A program made the position numbers and the translations under genes. A stretch of DNA of 64,000 bases, from assembly GCA_018857735.1 (NCBI GenBank), contig JABMCL010001012.1, positions 180,001-244,000 on the forward strand, written 5' to 3'. Under the pieces are notes generated by a model that was not told the origin of the DNA, did not search any database, and saw only the letters and a list, made by a program, of their open reading frames with translations. Below, one piece after another: positions 11,726 to 24,024 of this stretch. The first letter of the stretch is position 1, and each line of letters opens with the position of its first letter. The stretch is from Alviniconcha marisindica. Lineage: Eukaryota; Mollusca; Gastropoda; Provannidae.

Positions 11726-13028
11726 ATATGAATGGTGTGCGGTAGTGCAGTGAGGTTTTGTTTTTCCCAAGATCTGCGCTCTATCAGAGTTATTCGTTAA
11801 AAAGAATCGTTTTCAGTTTTTTTACAGGCAGCATCGGGCGGCAGGGGTTGGCCGTTACTCGGCTCTCTGGCTGTAGAGACTGACACAGAAATGGACGCTT
11901 ATGTTAATATTTAGGAAGACAAAAAAGAAGCGAATTAAGAATCAGAATTGAACGATGAAATGTAGATTTAGCACCGAACTCATAGGATAGAACTTCCGGT
12001 AGTTTAGCGCGTGGCCTTGGAACGAAATGCATTATTAAAGGCGAAAAATCAGAACATAAATCGCCACCGCACGATTTGTCTAGATCACATTTTCTCCCGC
12101 ACCTTTCAGCCATTTTTAATTGGCAAAATCCTGTCCGGCTTGGCTAGCCTCTCCCCTTACTGCCTGGTGCGTGGTGGACTAATGCGCTGATACATCCGGG
12201 CACCCTCGCGTCTCAGCCGCTCTAATTGCTCTCCTGTTAGACCGACTACCGGCGCTGGATTAAAGTCGGTCATTGGAAGGAAATGAATCTGTCACGTGAT
12301 GTGTTGGGGGTTGACGGGAAGGCTTTTTATGGTGTGAGCTCGGACGCCCAGCACCGAGACAACGTCACGAAGGAGGTGGAGTTGCCGGAATGTTGATGTA
12401 GTAGGATACGTCTTATTTCTCTGAATCTGTTAGAATGAGCAAACAATAATCATACTGATGTCGTTGTTCAAATCAACAAACTGTATTATGTGATAGTTCT
12501 GGGTTTTCTTGCTGTTGTTGTCAATCTTCTTTTTCAGCCTGCTTGTATCGATAAATTAGACGGATTGGACGACGATACCAGCGTGTCCTAGTATAGTGTT
12601 TGATGCTTGTTTATGTATAGTTTGTTTTTTACTTGTGTAAGAATTGATTCCGCTGATTTCACACGAGAGAGAATACTGGAAATTTTGAAGTATGCATTTG
12701 CATTTGCGAGAGTTTGATCATCGTAATGTGACCCTGTACGGTTGACAGGGCGTTGAAATCCAGTTAATGACTAACCGCTGCCGGCTGGAACCCCCGCTCC
12801 CCCTCACCTCCCCCCCCCCCCCTACACACACACACTCTCCACCCCCCACCACTCACACACAACTTTGGATGTTGATGCATTCCTGTTTGCCAGGGACGTC
12901 TAGTGCTGCGACACTTTTATGTTTGGATCGGAACCGATGAGATCTGTGTTTTTTCATAGAATCGATCTTCTTCTTCTTCTTCTTTCCAATTAAAACAAGA
13001 AGCAGCCACCCCCCACCCCCGCTCACCC

Positions 13029-13030
<2 letters not shown>
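11725..13030. other. No gene seen
   Basis: Mostly unique intronic sequence with a short poly-C/CA stretch at 12810-12860. Open frames are short and lack recognisable motifs. Confidence 0.55.

Positions 13031-13094
<64 letters not shown>
13031..13094. repeat. (GA)32 microsatellite
   Basis: Pure GA run; 5351-5438 in the same intron is its complement. Confidence 0.97.
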
Positions 13095-13096
<2 letters not shown>

Positions 13097-13610
13097 CAAA
13101 CCCATATCATGTAACAAACTAACATTACTTATTCCTTTTAGTGCTCGGTACATGTATCTTTCAATACATCTTCGTGATGGTGATGTTGGCATTTCCTGAA
13201 TAAGACACTTCCAAGCACTGTGTTCTTTCGAAGCGGATAATTTCCTTTTGAAGAACTGTAACCGGTTTGGATGGAGCGGTTTCCCTTCTGGGCTGGTGGC
13301 CCAGCACTGACCCGGTGCCGATATCGCTGCCCCTCCAGCCCTCACTGTTGCAACGGCCTGCACGTGACGCGGAAGATGCCGCGGATGAAGACGGGATGAA
13401 GGGAGAACGATCCCACGATCCATGAATGCAGATGACGGGTCTTGAGCCTATGCTGTGCGTCGTGTGACAGTTTACTAATCCGATTATGCGTGGCACGTAA
13501 TAATTTTTTTGTGGTGCGCGTTGGTGGAGACATTGGGTCAACTGATGTTCATCAGCCAGGGTTCCTGTGCGGGGACAGGGTTAGGCTTAGGGTTAGGGGG
13601 CCGGCTTGGG

Positions 13611-13611
<1 letters not shown>

Positions 13612-13672
<61 letters not shown>
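13612..13672. repeat. (GT)n microsatellite
   Basis: Pure GT run, preceded by a short GGGTTAGG-like stretch (13578-13600). Confidence 0.97.
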
Positions 13673-13673
<1 letters not shown>

Positions 13674-14162
13674 TGGTGTCTGTTTGTGTGTGATATTGTG
13701 TTAATGTGTGTGGAGTGTGGGGGTCCAAGCGTTATTTTTTAATTGATGAGAGTGCTGGCGTGTTGTTTTGATTTGTGGTTACTGTGTAGTGGTATCATTT
13801 GAATGCTTTTTCTGATTATGCACGCACTTAGGCTTTATTGGAGGTGTTGACACTCTTAGATGCTATTATTAATATTGTTATATAGTTAGACCATGGCTTT
13901 GCAATCTTCGTCTACACGTTTAGGGAACTCACTGCTCTGAATGCTTGCTTTCCCGATCCGCAGAATTTTTCAGTCCTATTAAAAAAGAAAGCGACATGTT
14001 CCGCGAGCAGCGAATCAGACTCTACTGATTGGAGGAACTGTCTGTCGCCCTCACGTGACCTTCGTGTTTGGCTGGCTGGCTACCAACCTACCTGTGCAAC
14101 TAACGGTCCTAAGTACTGCTGCAGTGTTACTGAATAAAAATTGTTTAAAGCTTCCTGTTGTG

Positions 14163-15085
14163 GTCAATGTGTTGGGCCCTGGCCTTGGTGTTCTTGCTGG
14201 TGTCAGTGTGATGGGCCCAGGCCTTGCTGTTCTTGCTGGTGTCAATGTGTTGGGCCCAGGCCTTGGTGTTCTTGCTGGTGTCAGTGTGTTGGGCCCTGAC
14301 CTTGGTGTTCTTGCTGGTGTCAGTGTGTTGGGCCCTGACCTTGGTGTTCTTGCTGGTGTCAGTGTGTTGGGCCCTGACCTTGGTGTTCTTGCTGGTGTCA
14401 GTGTGTTGGGCCCTGACCTTGGTGCTCTTGCTGGTGTCAGTGTGTTGGGCCCTGACCTTGGTGCTCTTGCTGGTGTCAATGTGTTGGGCCCTGACCTTGG
14501 TGTTCTTGCTGGTGTCAGTGTGTTGGGCCCTGACCTTGTGTTCTTGCTGGTGTCATGTGTTGGGCCCTGACCTTGGTGTTCTTGCTGGTGTCAATGTGTT
14601 GGGCCCTGACCTTGGTGTTCTTGCTGGTGTCAGTGTGTTGGGCCCTGACCTTGGTGTTCTTGCTGGTGTCAGTGTGTTGGGCCCTGACCTTGGTGTTCTT
14701 GCTGGTGTCAGTGTGTTGGGCCCTGACCTTGGTGTTCTTGCTGGTGTCACTGTGTTGGGCCCTGACCTTGGTGTTCTTGCTGGTGTCAGTGTGTTGGGCC
14801 CTGACCTTGCTGTTCTTGCTGGTGTCACTGTGTTGGGCCCTGACCTTGCTGTTCTTGCTGGTGTCAGTGTGATGGGCCCAGGCCTTGCTGTTCTTGCTGG
14901 TGTCAATGTGTTGGGCCCAGGCCTTGCTGTTCTTGCTGGTGTCAATGTGTTGGGCCCAGGCCTTGCTGTTCTTGCTGGTGTCAATGTGTTGGGCCCTGAC
15001 CTTGGTGTTCTTGCTGGTGTCAATGTGTTGGGCCCAGGCCTTGGTGTTCTTGCTGGTGTCAATGTGTTGGGCCCAAGCCAAGAGG
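14163..15085. repeat. 39-bp minisatellite upstream of exon B
   Basis: About 23 copies with core GTTGGGCCCTGACCTTGGTG then TTCTTGCTGGTGTCAGTGT. The 39-bp length keeps frames open (301 codons from 14224; VLGPDLGVLAGVS repeats in another frame). It ends 180 bp before the exon B acceptor. Confidence 0.96.
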
Positions 15086-15265
15086 TAGCTACTGGCCCTG
15101 GGTTTCTTCTCCGGAATAAATGGAGCTGACCCACTGATTGAATTGGCTAAGATAGCTGGGTCATATAGCTGGTTTTTCCACAGGGTTTCCTGCTGTTGGA
15201 TACATGGAGTGATTGAATTGGCCAAAATGCCGGGTCTCCGAGCTAATGGGTTTTTCCTGTTACAG

Positions 15266-15445
15266 GACATGGAGCTGAAGGGTCAGATGATGTTCCTGCA
15301 GGAGAGTGACTCCATGATGTTTCTGGGCTCCCCCAGTGTGGAGAAGCTGGAGGAGTTGATCGGGAAAGGCATCTACATCTCCGACATCCCCATCCACGAT
15401 GCCACCCGGGACGTCATTCTGGTGGGGGAGCAGACCAAAGCACAG
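15266..15445 (+). CDS. GUCY1A: sGC alpha, exon 'B': end of H-NOXA/PAS domain
   Basis: This exon of 60 whole codons lies between acceptor TTTTTCCTGTTACAG and donor GTATTG, phase 0 at both ends. It encodes DMELKGQMMFLQES at the start and the strongly conserved SDIPIHDATRDVILVGEQ near the end, closing the H-NOXA domain and leading into the signalling helix. It joins in frame to the previous exon (GRLGQ) and to the next (DSLKKR). A 39-bp minisatellite ends about 180 bp upstream. Confidence 0.95.
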
Positions 15446-15626
15446 GTATTGTTTCTCTGGCCTAGCTAGCACTTGACTGTCGTCCTGTCACTTCCTGAAG
15501 CACTCGTGTGTTAAACATTACTGTTCTTGTCCACCTAGCATTGCGTTGTTGCTGTGATCAAAAGCTCAATGTTTAAGAATGTTTTGCTGACGACATACAG
15601 TTTTTATTTTTGTTTTTTGTTACTGT

Positions 15627-15628
<2 letters not shown>

Positions 15629-15713
<85 letters not shown>
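15629..15713. repeat. (TA)n microsatellite
   Basis: About 42 AT dinucleotides in the intron after exon B. Confidence 0.97.
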
Positions 15714-15714
<1 letters not shown>

Positions 15715-16124
15715 CTTTGTGTATGCAGTTTTTAAGCATGTCAACATATATACATACACCAGGCGTACGCATCAATACAAAGTTAATATCTACAAACTAT
15801 ACACTGGTGTCAAAAAAGAAGAAGAAAGAAAAGTGGGGGACAGAGCAAAAATAGTAAGGACATGGATATATATAAACAAAGCTGCAGGCAGACACTCACA
15901 CCAACAACAAGGGTGGGTTGGGGATGGGGGGTGGGGAGGCATAGCAACATCAGTAACGACAACATGGAAAAAGGGAAGAAGAAATGGGACAGTAACCACA
16001 GTAGCGGGTGGCGACAGAGGAGAGGGAGGGATCAACTAATGGGTCAACTACATAGCAGTCGTGGTATCTGATGTAAGAGCACCAGAGTATTGCATGTTAA
16101 TTGGCATCTGTAACTATGTAGATA

Positions 16125-16560
16125 CGATGTGGGGATGCAGATATGGCCATACAATTTGTTTTAGCCATCGTTCTGAACAAAGGGCATATAACAAAGCCAT
16201 TTTGACCGGAATGACTCCATGCTGACATATGATAAATATCCTTCTGGTTTATGCCTTGTTGTTTTTGAAATACACGAAAAAGCGGGCGTGTATTTTCCAT
16301 TTTCCATTTATATAAATAAATAAAAACTTTGCAAACAAGAAAATAAAGTCGAAGATTTCATCCGATTAAAGTCTTTTGCATTACCAAACGGTACAAAGTC
16401 TTCTTTCAGTTTCATATTTGTCACATTTATACACTTTTCATTCACAAATGTTTCAAACAGTAACCAAAAATGCTGTACAACATTACATCTCCAAAACAGA
16501 TGGGGAATATTTTCGTTGTGTACATTACAAAAGGTACATTTCAAGTAGACAACAAACAAA
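16125..16560 (-). pseudogene. L1/Tx1-like LINE ORF2 C-terminal fragment
   Basis: On the minus strand the frame 16559-16308 reads CTFCNVHNENIPHLFWRC followed by NVVQHFWLLFETFV. This is the Cys/His-containing motif (CxFC...HLFWxC...FW) found near the C-terminus of L1/Tx1-type ORF2 proteins. After a stop and frame change, FINGKWKIHARFFVFQKQQG and later residues resemble the typical tail (lysine-rich, then a QKE-like segment). No reverse transcriptase core is visible, and stops interrupt it. It differs in type from the CR1/L2-like copies in this window. Confidence 0.65.
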
Positions 16561-16666
16561 ACAAAAACTCAACCGTCCGGAATAGATTTAACTCTTACGT
16601 GCAACCAGGTTATGAAAACCCCAGCTGCCTCGCCGCTACAAGAGCAGGTCACCGCCCCTCAGCATC

Positions 16667-16695
16667 TGGTTGGTTGGTTGGTTGGTTGGTTGGTT
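16667..16695. repeat. (TTGG)n short tandem repeat
   Basis: About seven TTGG units. Confidence 0.9.
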
Positions 16696-16908
16696 ATCGC
16701 GGAGTTGTCTCCGTAGAGGTACTGGCGGGGACCGAGATCCCAGGAGGTGGGGGAAGAGGGAGACTGTACCTAACGCTACACTGTCACCACCAGAATGACT
16801 CCTGCGTTAAGATGGGCAGCGATGAGAGTCATTTAAATCTGTCATTCATTGTGAGAGGCAAAGTCACAAAGATATGTCCATAAACCACAACTTTTGAAGA
16901 GGGAAGAG

Positions 16909-16981
16909 GATCGAAGCGGAATCGAACTGATGACCTGCTTACGAGCCTAACGCCTTATGGCCGCTACGCCAAATCGGTCAC
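16909..16981 (-). other. tRNA-like segment, probable SINE head
   Basis: Read on the minus strand, this 73-base stretch has an A-box-like TGGCGTAGCGG and a B-box-like AGTTCGATTCC at the right spacing, with CTCGTAA where an anticodon loop would sit. The acceptor and T stems do not pair well, so a working tRNA is unlikely. A decayed tRNA-derived SINE is the better reading. Confidence 0.45.
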
Positions 16982-17057
16982 AACTCCCCAGCAGCACGAC
17001 ATCCACGAATACTGCTCTGCTAGCCTCAGCAGGCACAGTCAATGTTGCTGTGGCTTC

Positions 17058-17240
17058 CTAGACCGGTCACAGAGAACCACATGGCCTCTAAGACCGGTCA
17101 CAGAGAACCACATGGCCTCTAAGACCGGCCACAGAGCACCACATGGCCTCTAAGACCAGTCACAGAGCACCACATGGCCTCTAAGACCGGTCACAGAGCA
17201 CCACATGGCCTCTAAGACCGGCCACAGAGCACCACGTGGC
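17058..17240. repeat. 31-bp minisatellite
   Basis: About six copies with core CCTCTAAGACCGGTCACAGA then GCACCACATGG. Confidence 0.93.
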
Positions 17241-17774
17241 CCCAGTCCGCCACGTCTGGCTGGGAAAGATGTCGAACCCTGATGAATTGGGTTTTAATAT
17301 TCTCAGAGGTCGGGATGACATATTAGGGAAAAAAGGTCGAACCCCCTCCGTACAGGGTTTACATAAAGCAGCATCACGTGACAGATCACTCTTTTCTGTT
17401 CGGACACACAGTATCCATCCTTGGTCAGTCAGCAGATACCGCTGCACTAGCGCGGACCTAAACGGTAATAGGTATTGTCATCGTGTGACAGAATACTAGA
17501 AGAAGAAGAGAAAGGGACACGAAGCAAAACTGTAAGACAACACGGAAATGCAGTCAGAGTGAAGAATTCGAGGAAACGGCGAATGACTACTAGTGAAAAA
17601 GACCAAGCGGGAATGAACAAAGAAAATGTACTCCTAAAAAAAGAGAAAAAAAGAAAGAGGTAAAGACCACACAAAACAGTTAATAATTTCGGTTGTATTG
17701 AATCGATGAGCTTGCGATTAAAGTTTTTTGATGAATTACAGTCAGTGTGAGCAACCGTGTGCGTCCGAGCGCGC

Positions 17775-17865
17775 CTGTGTGTGTGTGTGCGTGTGTGTGT
17801 GTCCGTGCGTGTGTGTGTGCGTGTGTGTGTGTGTGTGTGTGTGCGTGTGCGTGTGTGTGTGTGTG
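17775..17865. repeat. (GT)n with GC interruptions
   Basis: GT run interrupted by GCGT and CCGT. Confidence 0.93.
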
Positions 17866-19064
17866 CTACAGCTGAGAAGGAACTTAGATTTTGTATTGAT
17901 CTGTGTTTGCCGGCAGTGCTGTGTGTAAGACAAACACTGCTTTGGCTACCGTGACTAAGAGCCCAGGGTTCTCTCGGAGAGTGCCCACCTCATATTTCCC
18001 TCCCGTGTTCCCCTTCTCCGACCTTCTGCAAAGCTCTCATTACTGTCTAGGAAAAGAAAGAAAACTACAACCCAGAACAAAAAAAGTTGCTGAAGTACCG
18101 CGTGAATTACCTTTCTTGTCTGCTTTCCGCCATTACTTCCCTTCAAGGGACGCTACTCTTAGGGACCGGAAGCCGTAAGCTGATCAGAAGCTGGGCTCAC
18201 AGTGCTCTCGTTGAAGGTTTATCGAGACGTTTTCCTCCAGTCTCGGCTGTCCCCTACCCCTAGTCTCAGTCTTGTGGAGTGGTAGCCAAGTGGCTGTCCC
18301 CTACCCCTAGTCTCAATCTTGTGGAGTGGTAGCCAAGTGGCAGGCGACTGGAGCGGACACTGAAGAAGAGAGACAATTACCGCCCGTTTTCTTGACGTTT
18401 CTGAAGGATTAGCTGTCGGTTTCCCGCCTGCCGTTCAACCCATTGCTGGTCCTTCCCGGCTGCTCAGTGTTTGAGGCACGCTGTAGTCAGGCAGTACTGA
18501 CACAGGGCTTCAGCGAAACGCCACGTCTGGTTTTTAACGGCTTTAGCCAACAAACAAAAAACAACAACAACAATACAAAAATAACAACTAAACTCACAAA
18601 TTAACAACAACAAAAAAGCAACAACAACGAAAAACTACAACTGCAACAACAGAAAGATCCAAACACGCAAAAAGTTGAAAAGAAGATTTTTAATCGGACA
18701 ACACAAAACCATATGCGCAAGATTTTCATGCAGCATACTGACAGTTAAAGATGAAAAATGTAAATTGTTAACTCATCCTGTTTCGGTTACTGGAGCTGAA
18801 ATAATGCAAATTATTATTCATCTCGCTTCCAGACACTCCAGCACCAATAGCCAAAACAGAACCGGAACAAAAATGAAAATGTTTCATTTATCATTGTTAG
18901 TAACTTATAATAATTATGAAGTAGGACACTTCTGCCTAACAGGTCTAAGGGGTGAAGTTGCCACCTAAAAGAATAGGGACGGCAGACTCTAAGAGCTATT
19001 TAGTTACATCGGCTTCACACTCAAGAGATGAAGTTCACATTACTTGGACTTCACACTGAAAGAT
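17866..19064. other. No gene seen; short duplication and CAA-rich stretch
   Basis: A 48-bp segment with core CCCCTACCCCTAGTCTCA is present twice (18248-18345). An A/C-rich CAA-type stretch spans 18555-18650. No coding motif recognised. Confidence 0.55.

Positions 19065-19093
<29 letters not shown>
19065..19093. repeat. Short (CA)n microsatellite
   Basis: About 14 CA units. Confidence 0.93.
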
Positions 19094-19095
<2 letters not shown>

Positions 19096-19820
19096 CGTGA
19101 CGTCCTCCACTCTCCCAACACTTGCGCACTGGTATGGGTGATTGTGTCCAGATAAACTGGCTGCCAAAATGAGGTTCAGCTCAGCTATTCCTGGCCAGGT
19201 TTACGGCTGAAACTCCAGTCCTTGAGTCTTGTCTAAAAGCCGTTCAAACCTTTCAGAACCCTGGCACTATGTTTACGCGTTCTAAGCTCGCTTCTCCCTT
19301 ATGCTGGGCGCCCTCTTTGTATACAGGGTGTGTGTATGTGTACCTGGCTGGGCCAGGCGCCGTGGGTACCTACGTGCGAGAGGTCTTCGCTACGTGCCAG
19401 CTCTGGCCTACGTTGGCTCCTTTCAAGTGAAATGGCTCCCAAAGTAATAATGCCAGCTCACCGACTTTGGGGTTGGGTTTTCTTAGGAAAGCGATGTCAT
19501 TTCAGCGCGGGGCTCGGAGACTGTCCAGGTCTGACGCAGGTTCACTGGAGGTTGATGTAATATATATATACATGTATCTGTATATGTGGCTCATGTGTGC
19601 ACTTAATGAGACCCGGCTATAAAATCCCCAGCGTTTGAACACGGAGATCTGAGGGCCGCACAAGTGTGGCTACATTTAGGGCAAGTGCACGTTAAACCCG
19701 AGCGGCCATTTGGCTGGTTTGTGTGATGACCGTCACGAATAAAGAACAAAAGAATGCTACGGCTGCGGGCCGGGCTTTGCACAGGTCATTGATCTAGAAA
19801 CTAACTGGTTATCGTCTTGC

Positions 19821-19821
19821 T

Positions 19822-19857
<36 letters not shown>

Positions 19858-20145
19858 CCTGTTCCACCAGCCCCTCAGACCAGCCTGTCTATGTGTCTGT
19901 ATAGCCTGTTCCACCAGCTCCTCACAGACCAGCCTCTCTGTGTGTGTAGCTTGTTCCACCAGCCTCTCTCTCTGTAGCCTGTTGCACCAGCCCCTCAGAT
20001 CAGCTTCTGTTTCAGTAGGCTGTTGCACTAGCCCCTCATAGACCGACCTGTCTGTGTCTGTAGCCTGTTGCACAAGCCCCTCACAGATCAGCCACTCTGT
20101 CTGTGTAGCCTGTTGCACCAGCCCCACATAGATCAGCCTCTCTGC
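19821..20145. repeat. (GT)n followed by ~45-bp degenerate minisatellite
   Basis: A GT run (19821-19855) leads into about seven copies with core TAGCCTGTTGCACCAGCCCC and TCAGATCAGCC. Confidence 0.9.
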
Positions 20146-20469
20146 ACAGCAGGAACCATGCTGAAACGTGGATACCGGAATAGCTTGACTTTGACTTCAG
20201 TGGAAGATTTTCATCTTTACGCCCCCGGTACTTTTCTGGAAATGAACCCTGGCATTGCCTATCGTTGGAGACTGATTTGAATGAAGCCCGTTGCCTATCG
20301 TTGGAGACTGATTTGAATGAAGCCCGTTGCTTGGTAGGGGGTGGAGGTTGCCGAAAGCCTGTTTGTAGCTGACAAACAGACGTACAGTTAAGGCTCTGGG
20401 CGTAGCACTGCTGTGTTTACTTCTGTAGACGTGGTCTGCTCTGCGTCCCTGAGCTCTGAGGCCACAGGC

Positions 20470-21010
20470 GAAACTTCGGGACCCAGTGCTGACAGTCCAC
20501 AGGTACTAAACTGTTCGCTTTCAGGTTTCGTGTGCTGACAGCCAACAGATATTAAACTATTCGCTCTCAGGTGTCGTGTTGTCACAGCCCACAACCATCA
20601 AATTATTCGCTCTCAGGTGTCGTGTTCTCACAGTCCACGGAGATCAAACTCCTCGTTCTCATGTTACCTGTGCTCACAGCCCACAACCCACACTCCGAGC
20701 ACCGCTTTCCGGCACCTTCCTCCAAACTCTGCCAGATTTAGTTACGTTACTGAAGGGGTACTCTTTATCTCCGCGCAGCTGTCCACCGACGCGGTCAGCA
20801 CCCTCCGAAAGGTTCGGATACTGATAAGACCACAACCATCAAACTATTCGCTCTTTGGTGTCGTGTTCTCACAGTCCACGGAGATCAAACTCCTCGTTCT
20901 TATGTTACCTGTGCTCACAGCCCACAACCATCAAACTGTTCGCTATCGGGTGTCGTGTTCTAGCAGCCCTCGACGATTAAATTGTTCGCAGTCAGGTTTG
21001 CTGTGCTGAC
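20470..21010. repeat. ~47-bp degenerate minisatellite
   Basis: Copies share CACAACCATCAAACTATTCG and GGTGTCGTGTTCTCACAG. A unique insert (20689-20820) contains a 35-bp segment also found at 57513-57547. Confidence 0.85.
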
Positions 21011-21059
21011 AACCCACAATCCTCTACCATTTGAAGCGTCGTCCATGGTGAATATAGAA

Positions 21060-21300
21060 TAGGCATTAGTTGTTTGTTTTTTGTCGTTCATGGTGTACAT
21101 ATAATCAGGCATTACTTGCTCGTTTTTTTTGTCGTTGTTGTTCAGTTGCGCATAGAATCAGGCATTACTTGTCCGTTTTTTGTCGTTCATGTGAACATAA
21201 AATCAGGCATTACTTGTCCGTTTTGTTTTTGTTTTTTGTTTTTGTCGTTCATGGTGAACAAAAAATCAGGCGTTAGTTGTTCGTTTTTTGTCGTTCCGCA
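21060..21300. repeat. ~45-50-bp degenerate minisatellite
   Basis: About five copies with core AATCAGGCATTACTTGTCCG and TTTTTTGTCGTTCATGGTG. Confidence 0.88.
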
Positions 21301-21528
21301 TCTAAAACCTCGAGGTTTACCTAATGTTGGGTTAGAAAGCAGCGTGTGCAACCGTTTCCCCACACGTGTCCATGCTGTAATACACACACGTGCAGTAGTA
21401 CCCGTCACTGCAGCCCCTGCACTTCCAGTTCTGGGGCTCCAATAATGCGGTGGGTCACGTCATGAAGGTCACCATAGCTGATGGTTATCCTGACAAATGG
21501 CATAATAATATTATTTATCGCGCATTCG

Positions 21529-21538
21529 CACACACACA

Positions 21539-21590
<52 letters not shown>
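21529..21590. repeat. (CA)n microsatellite next to a LINE 3' end
   Basis: In the orientation of the adjoining minus-strand LINE fragment this is (GT)n downstream of its 3' end. Confidence 0.95.
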
Positions 21591-21592
<2 letters not shown>

Positions 21593-21599
21593 CAAATAA

Positions 21600-21900
21600 A
21601 TGTACTACTGGTGAGGGTTTGGTACAAAAAACAAACTAAACAAAAACAACAACAACCAAACAACAACAACAATATAAAAACAACAAGGACAGGTCAGTAT
21701 GCAGAGGAGAAGAGATGGGTTTTCTGTTTTCACTTAAAAGAAAAGAGTGAAGACGAATGTCTGACAGATAGAGGAGGGGAGTTCCAGAGCACAGGTCCAA
21801 TGTATTGAAAGGATCTCTCCCCCAGGGTCCTTCTGCCCATCCTAGGAATACGGAAGATGCGAGTATCCGCGGCTGAGCGAAGAGAGAGAGACTGTGAATG
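21600..21900 (-). pseudogene. CR1/L2-like LINE, extreme 3' end of RT ORF
   Basis: On the minus strand the frame reads SLRSAADTRIFRIPRMGRRT, then LGERSFQYIGPVLWNSPPLS and SSSLFSFK, which is the conserved C-terminal signature of these LINEs (RSSSDTR, FS.....WN.LP, FK..LKT.LF). A stop follows SFK, then an A/C-rich (TTG/TTGT on the element strand) tail. In element orientation a (GT)n tract (here (CA)n at 21529-21590) follows. All upstream parts of the element are absent or unrecognisable. Confidence 0.75.
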
Positions 21901-22524
21901 ACATGATAATCTTAACCACAACAGGCATTTTGCTTTAACCTGACTTTCTGGCAGGAGACAACAACATGTTTTGCGTATACGCGTGCAAGAGATCATCCGC
22001 AGTCCATGCCAAAGTTGAACAGGAACGACATTTGTTTTTAACGCCCAGTCAACCATGACGGTTATACGGGCAAAGCGGAGCTCAGCAGCGCCATTGACAA
22101 GTTCCGTCGACTCGTGACACTCGATAAAGAATTGCCCTGAACAAGGGTTGAACGATCTTCCGCCTTTATGAGCGATCAATCCGTGAAAATAGTGGAGCGA
22201 CAAGGCGTGAAACGAGTCAGTACAAAACCGCTAAACTCAGTCAACCAAGGCCAGCCATGACAGCGCACATGCATCGAGACACGGCACGTGAACGCGTGAA
22301 CATAAAAGCGACCAATCACAGCAACGACATGTATAATAATGCCAAGAACGACACTCTGTCTTCACCCCGGTAATGACGCTGACGTATTAAGTAGCGTAAG
22401 CACTGTTGCTGCTGATGATCCACGATGACGACGACGACAAGTACATCAACAGTGGATGACTGACAGCCGACGTTCTGGTTTTGTTTGTTACGGTGTACTG
22501 TATGTGCCGAGCTGGAAATGTTCC

Positions 22525-23655
22525 GCGTGTTTCGCTGGTCCGCCTTTCACACCTTCCCTGGTCCGCCTTTCACACCTTCACTGGTCCGCCTTTCACACCT
22601 TCACTGTTCTGCCTTTCACACCTTCACTGGTCCGCCTTTCACACCTTCACTGTTCCGCCTTTCACACCTTCACTGGTCCGCCTTTCACACCGTCGCTGTT
22701 CCGCCCTTCACACCTTCGCTGTTCCGCCTTTCACACCTTCGCTGTTCCGCCTTTCACACCTTCGCTGTTCCGCCTTTCACACCTTCGCTGTTCTGCCTTT
22801 CACACCTTCGCTGTTCCGCCTTTCACACCTTCGCTGTTCTACCTTTCACACCTTCGCTGTTCCACCTTTCACACATTCGCTGTTCTACCTTTCACACCTT
22901 CGCTGTTCTACATTTCACACATTCGCTGTTCTACCTTGCACACCTTCGCTGTTCCGCCTTTCACACCTTCGCTGTTCCGCCTTTCACACCTTCAGTGTTC
23001 CGCCTTTCACACCTTCGCTGTTCCGCCTTTCACACCTTCGCTGTTCCGCCTTTCACACCTTCGCTGTTCCGCCTTTCACACCTTCGCTGTTCCGCCTTTC
23101 ACACCTTCGCTGTTCCGCCTTTCACACCTTCGCTGTTCTACCTTTCACACCTTCGCTGTTCCGCCTTTCACACCTTCGCTGTTCCGCCTTTCACACCTTC
23201 GCTGTTCCGCCTTTCACACCTTCGCTGTTCCGCCTTTCACACCTTCGCTGGTCCGCCTTTCACACCTTCGCTGGTCCGCCTTTCACACCTTCGCTGGTCC
23301 GCCTTTCACACCTTCGCTGTTCCGCCTTTCACACCTTCGCTGTTCCGCCTTTCACACCTTCGCTGGTCCGCCTTTCACACCTTCACTGTTCCGCCTTTCA
23401 CACCTTCGCTGTTCCGCCTTTCACACCTTCGCTGGTCCGCCTTTCACACCTTCACTGTTCCGCCTTTCACACCTTCGCTGTTCCGCCTTTCACACCTTCG
23501 CTGTTCTACCTTTCACACCTTCGCTGGTCCGCCTTTCACACCTTCGCTGTTCTACCTTTCACACCTTCGCTGGTCCGCCTTTCACACCTTCGCTGTTTCG
23601 CCTTTCACACCTTCACTGTTCCGCCTTTCACACCTTCGCTGTTCCGCCTTTCGCC
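22525..23655. repeat. 23-bp minisatellite, open in all three plus-strand frames
   Basis: About 49 copies with core CCGCCTTTCACACCTTCGCT. The unit length is not a multiple of three, so each frame reads the same 23-residue period, and none has a stop. This gives overlapping open frames of 398-519 codons. The content is repeat-derived, with no sign of a real protein. Confidence 0.96.
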
Positions 23656-23738
23656 TCACACACAGTTCAAATCTGTTTTAATTTTGTCAACTCTGCTGGC
23701 TACCAGTGCGGTTCTTTTCTGTGTGCTGAGGCTTCATG

Positions 23739-23740
<2 letters not shown>

Positions 23741-23772
<32 letters not shown>

Positions 23773-23985
23773 ACACACAAACATGCTCATACAGACACAT
23801 CGAGGAATGGAGGGTGGGGCGGGGGGTGGAGGACAGAGACAGACCAGAGACAGAAGAAAGGAAATGGAGGGGGGGGGGGGGGGGAGACTGGAGAGAGGGG
23901 GGAGGAGTGGAAGGGGACAGAGAAACAGAGAAAATGGAGAGGGGTTGGGGGGGGGGGGTAGAGACAGGAGGAGAGAGAGAGATAC

Positions 23986-24021
<36 letters not shown>
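23741..24021. repeat. (CA)n, G-rich and (GA)n compound tract
   Basis: CA run (23741-23770), then purine-rich sequence with G tracts, then (GA)n (23966-24021). Confidence 0.9.

Positions 24022-24024
<3 letters not shown>

Noticed and set aside
13578..13600. GGGTTAGG-type sequence as an interstitial telomere
   Set aside because: Only two or three imperfect units; too short to call.
16909..16981. Functional tRNA gene on the minus strand
   Set aside because: A and B boxes are present but the acceptor, anticodon and T stems do not pair well; better read as a SINE head.
22425..22445. GACGACGACGACAAG, coding Asp-Asp-Asp-Asp-Lys in one frame
   Set aside because: Simple trinucleotide repeat in non-coding sequence; no vector or tag sequence nearby.
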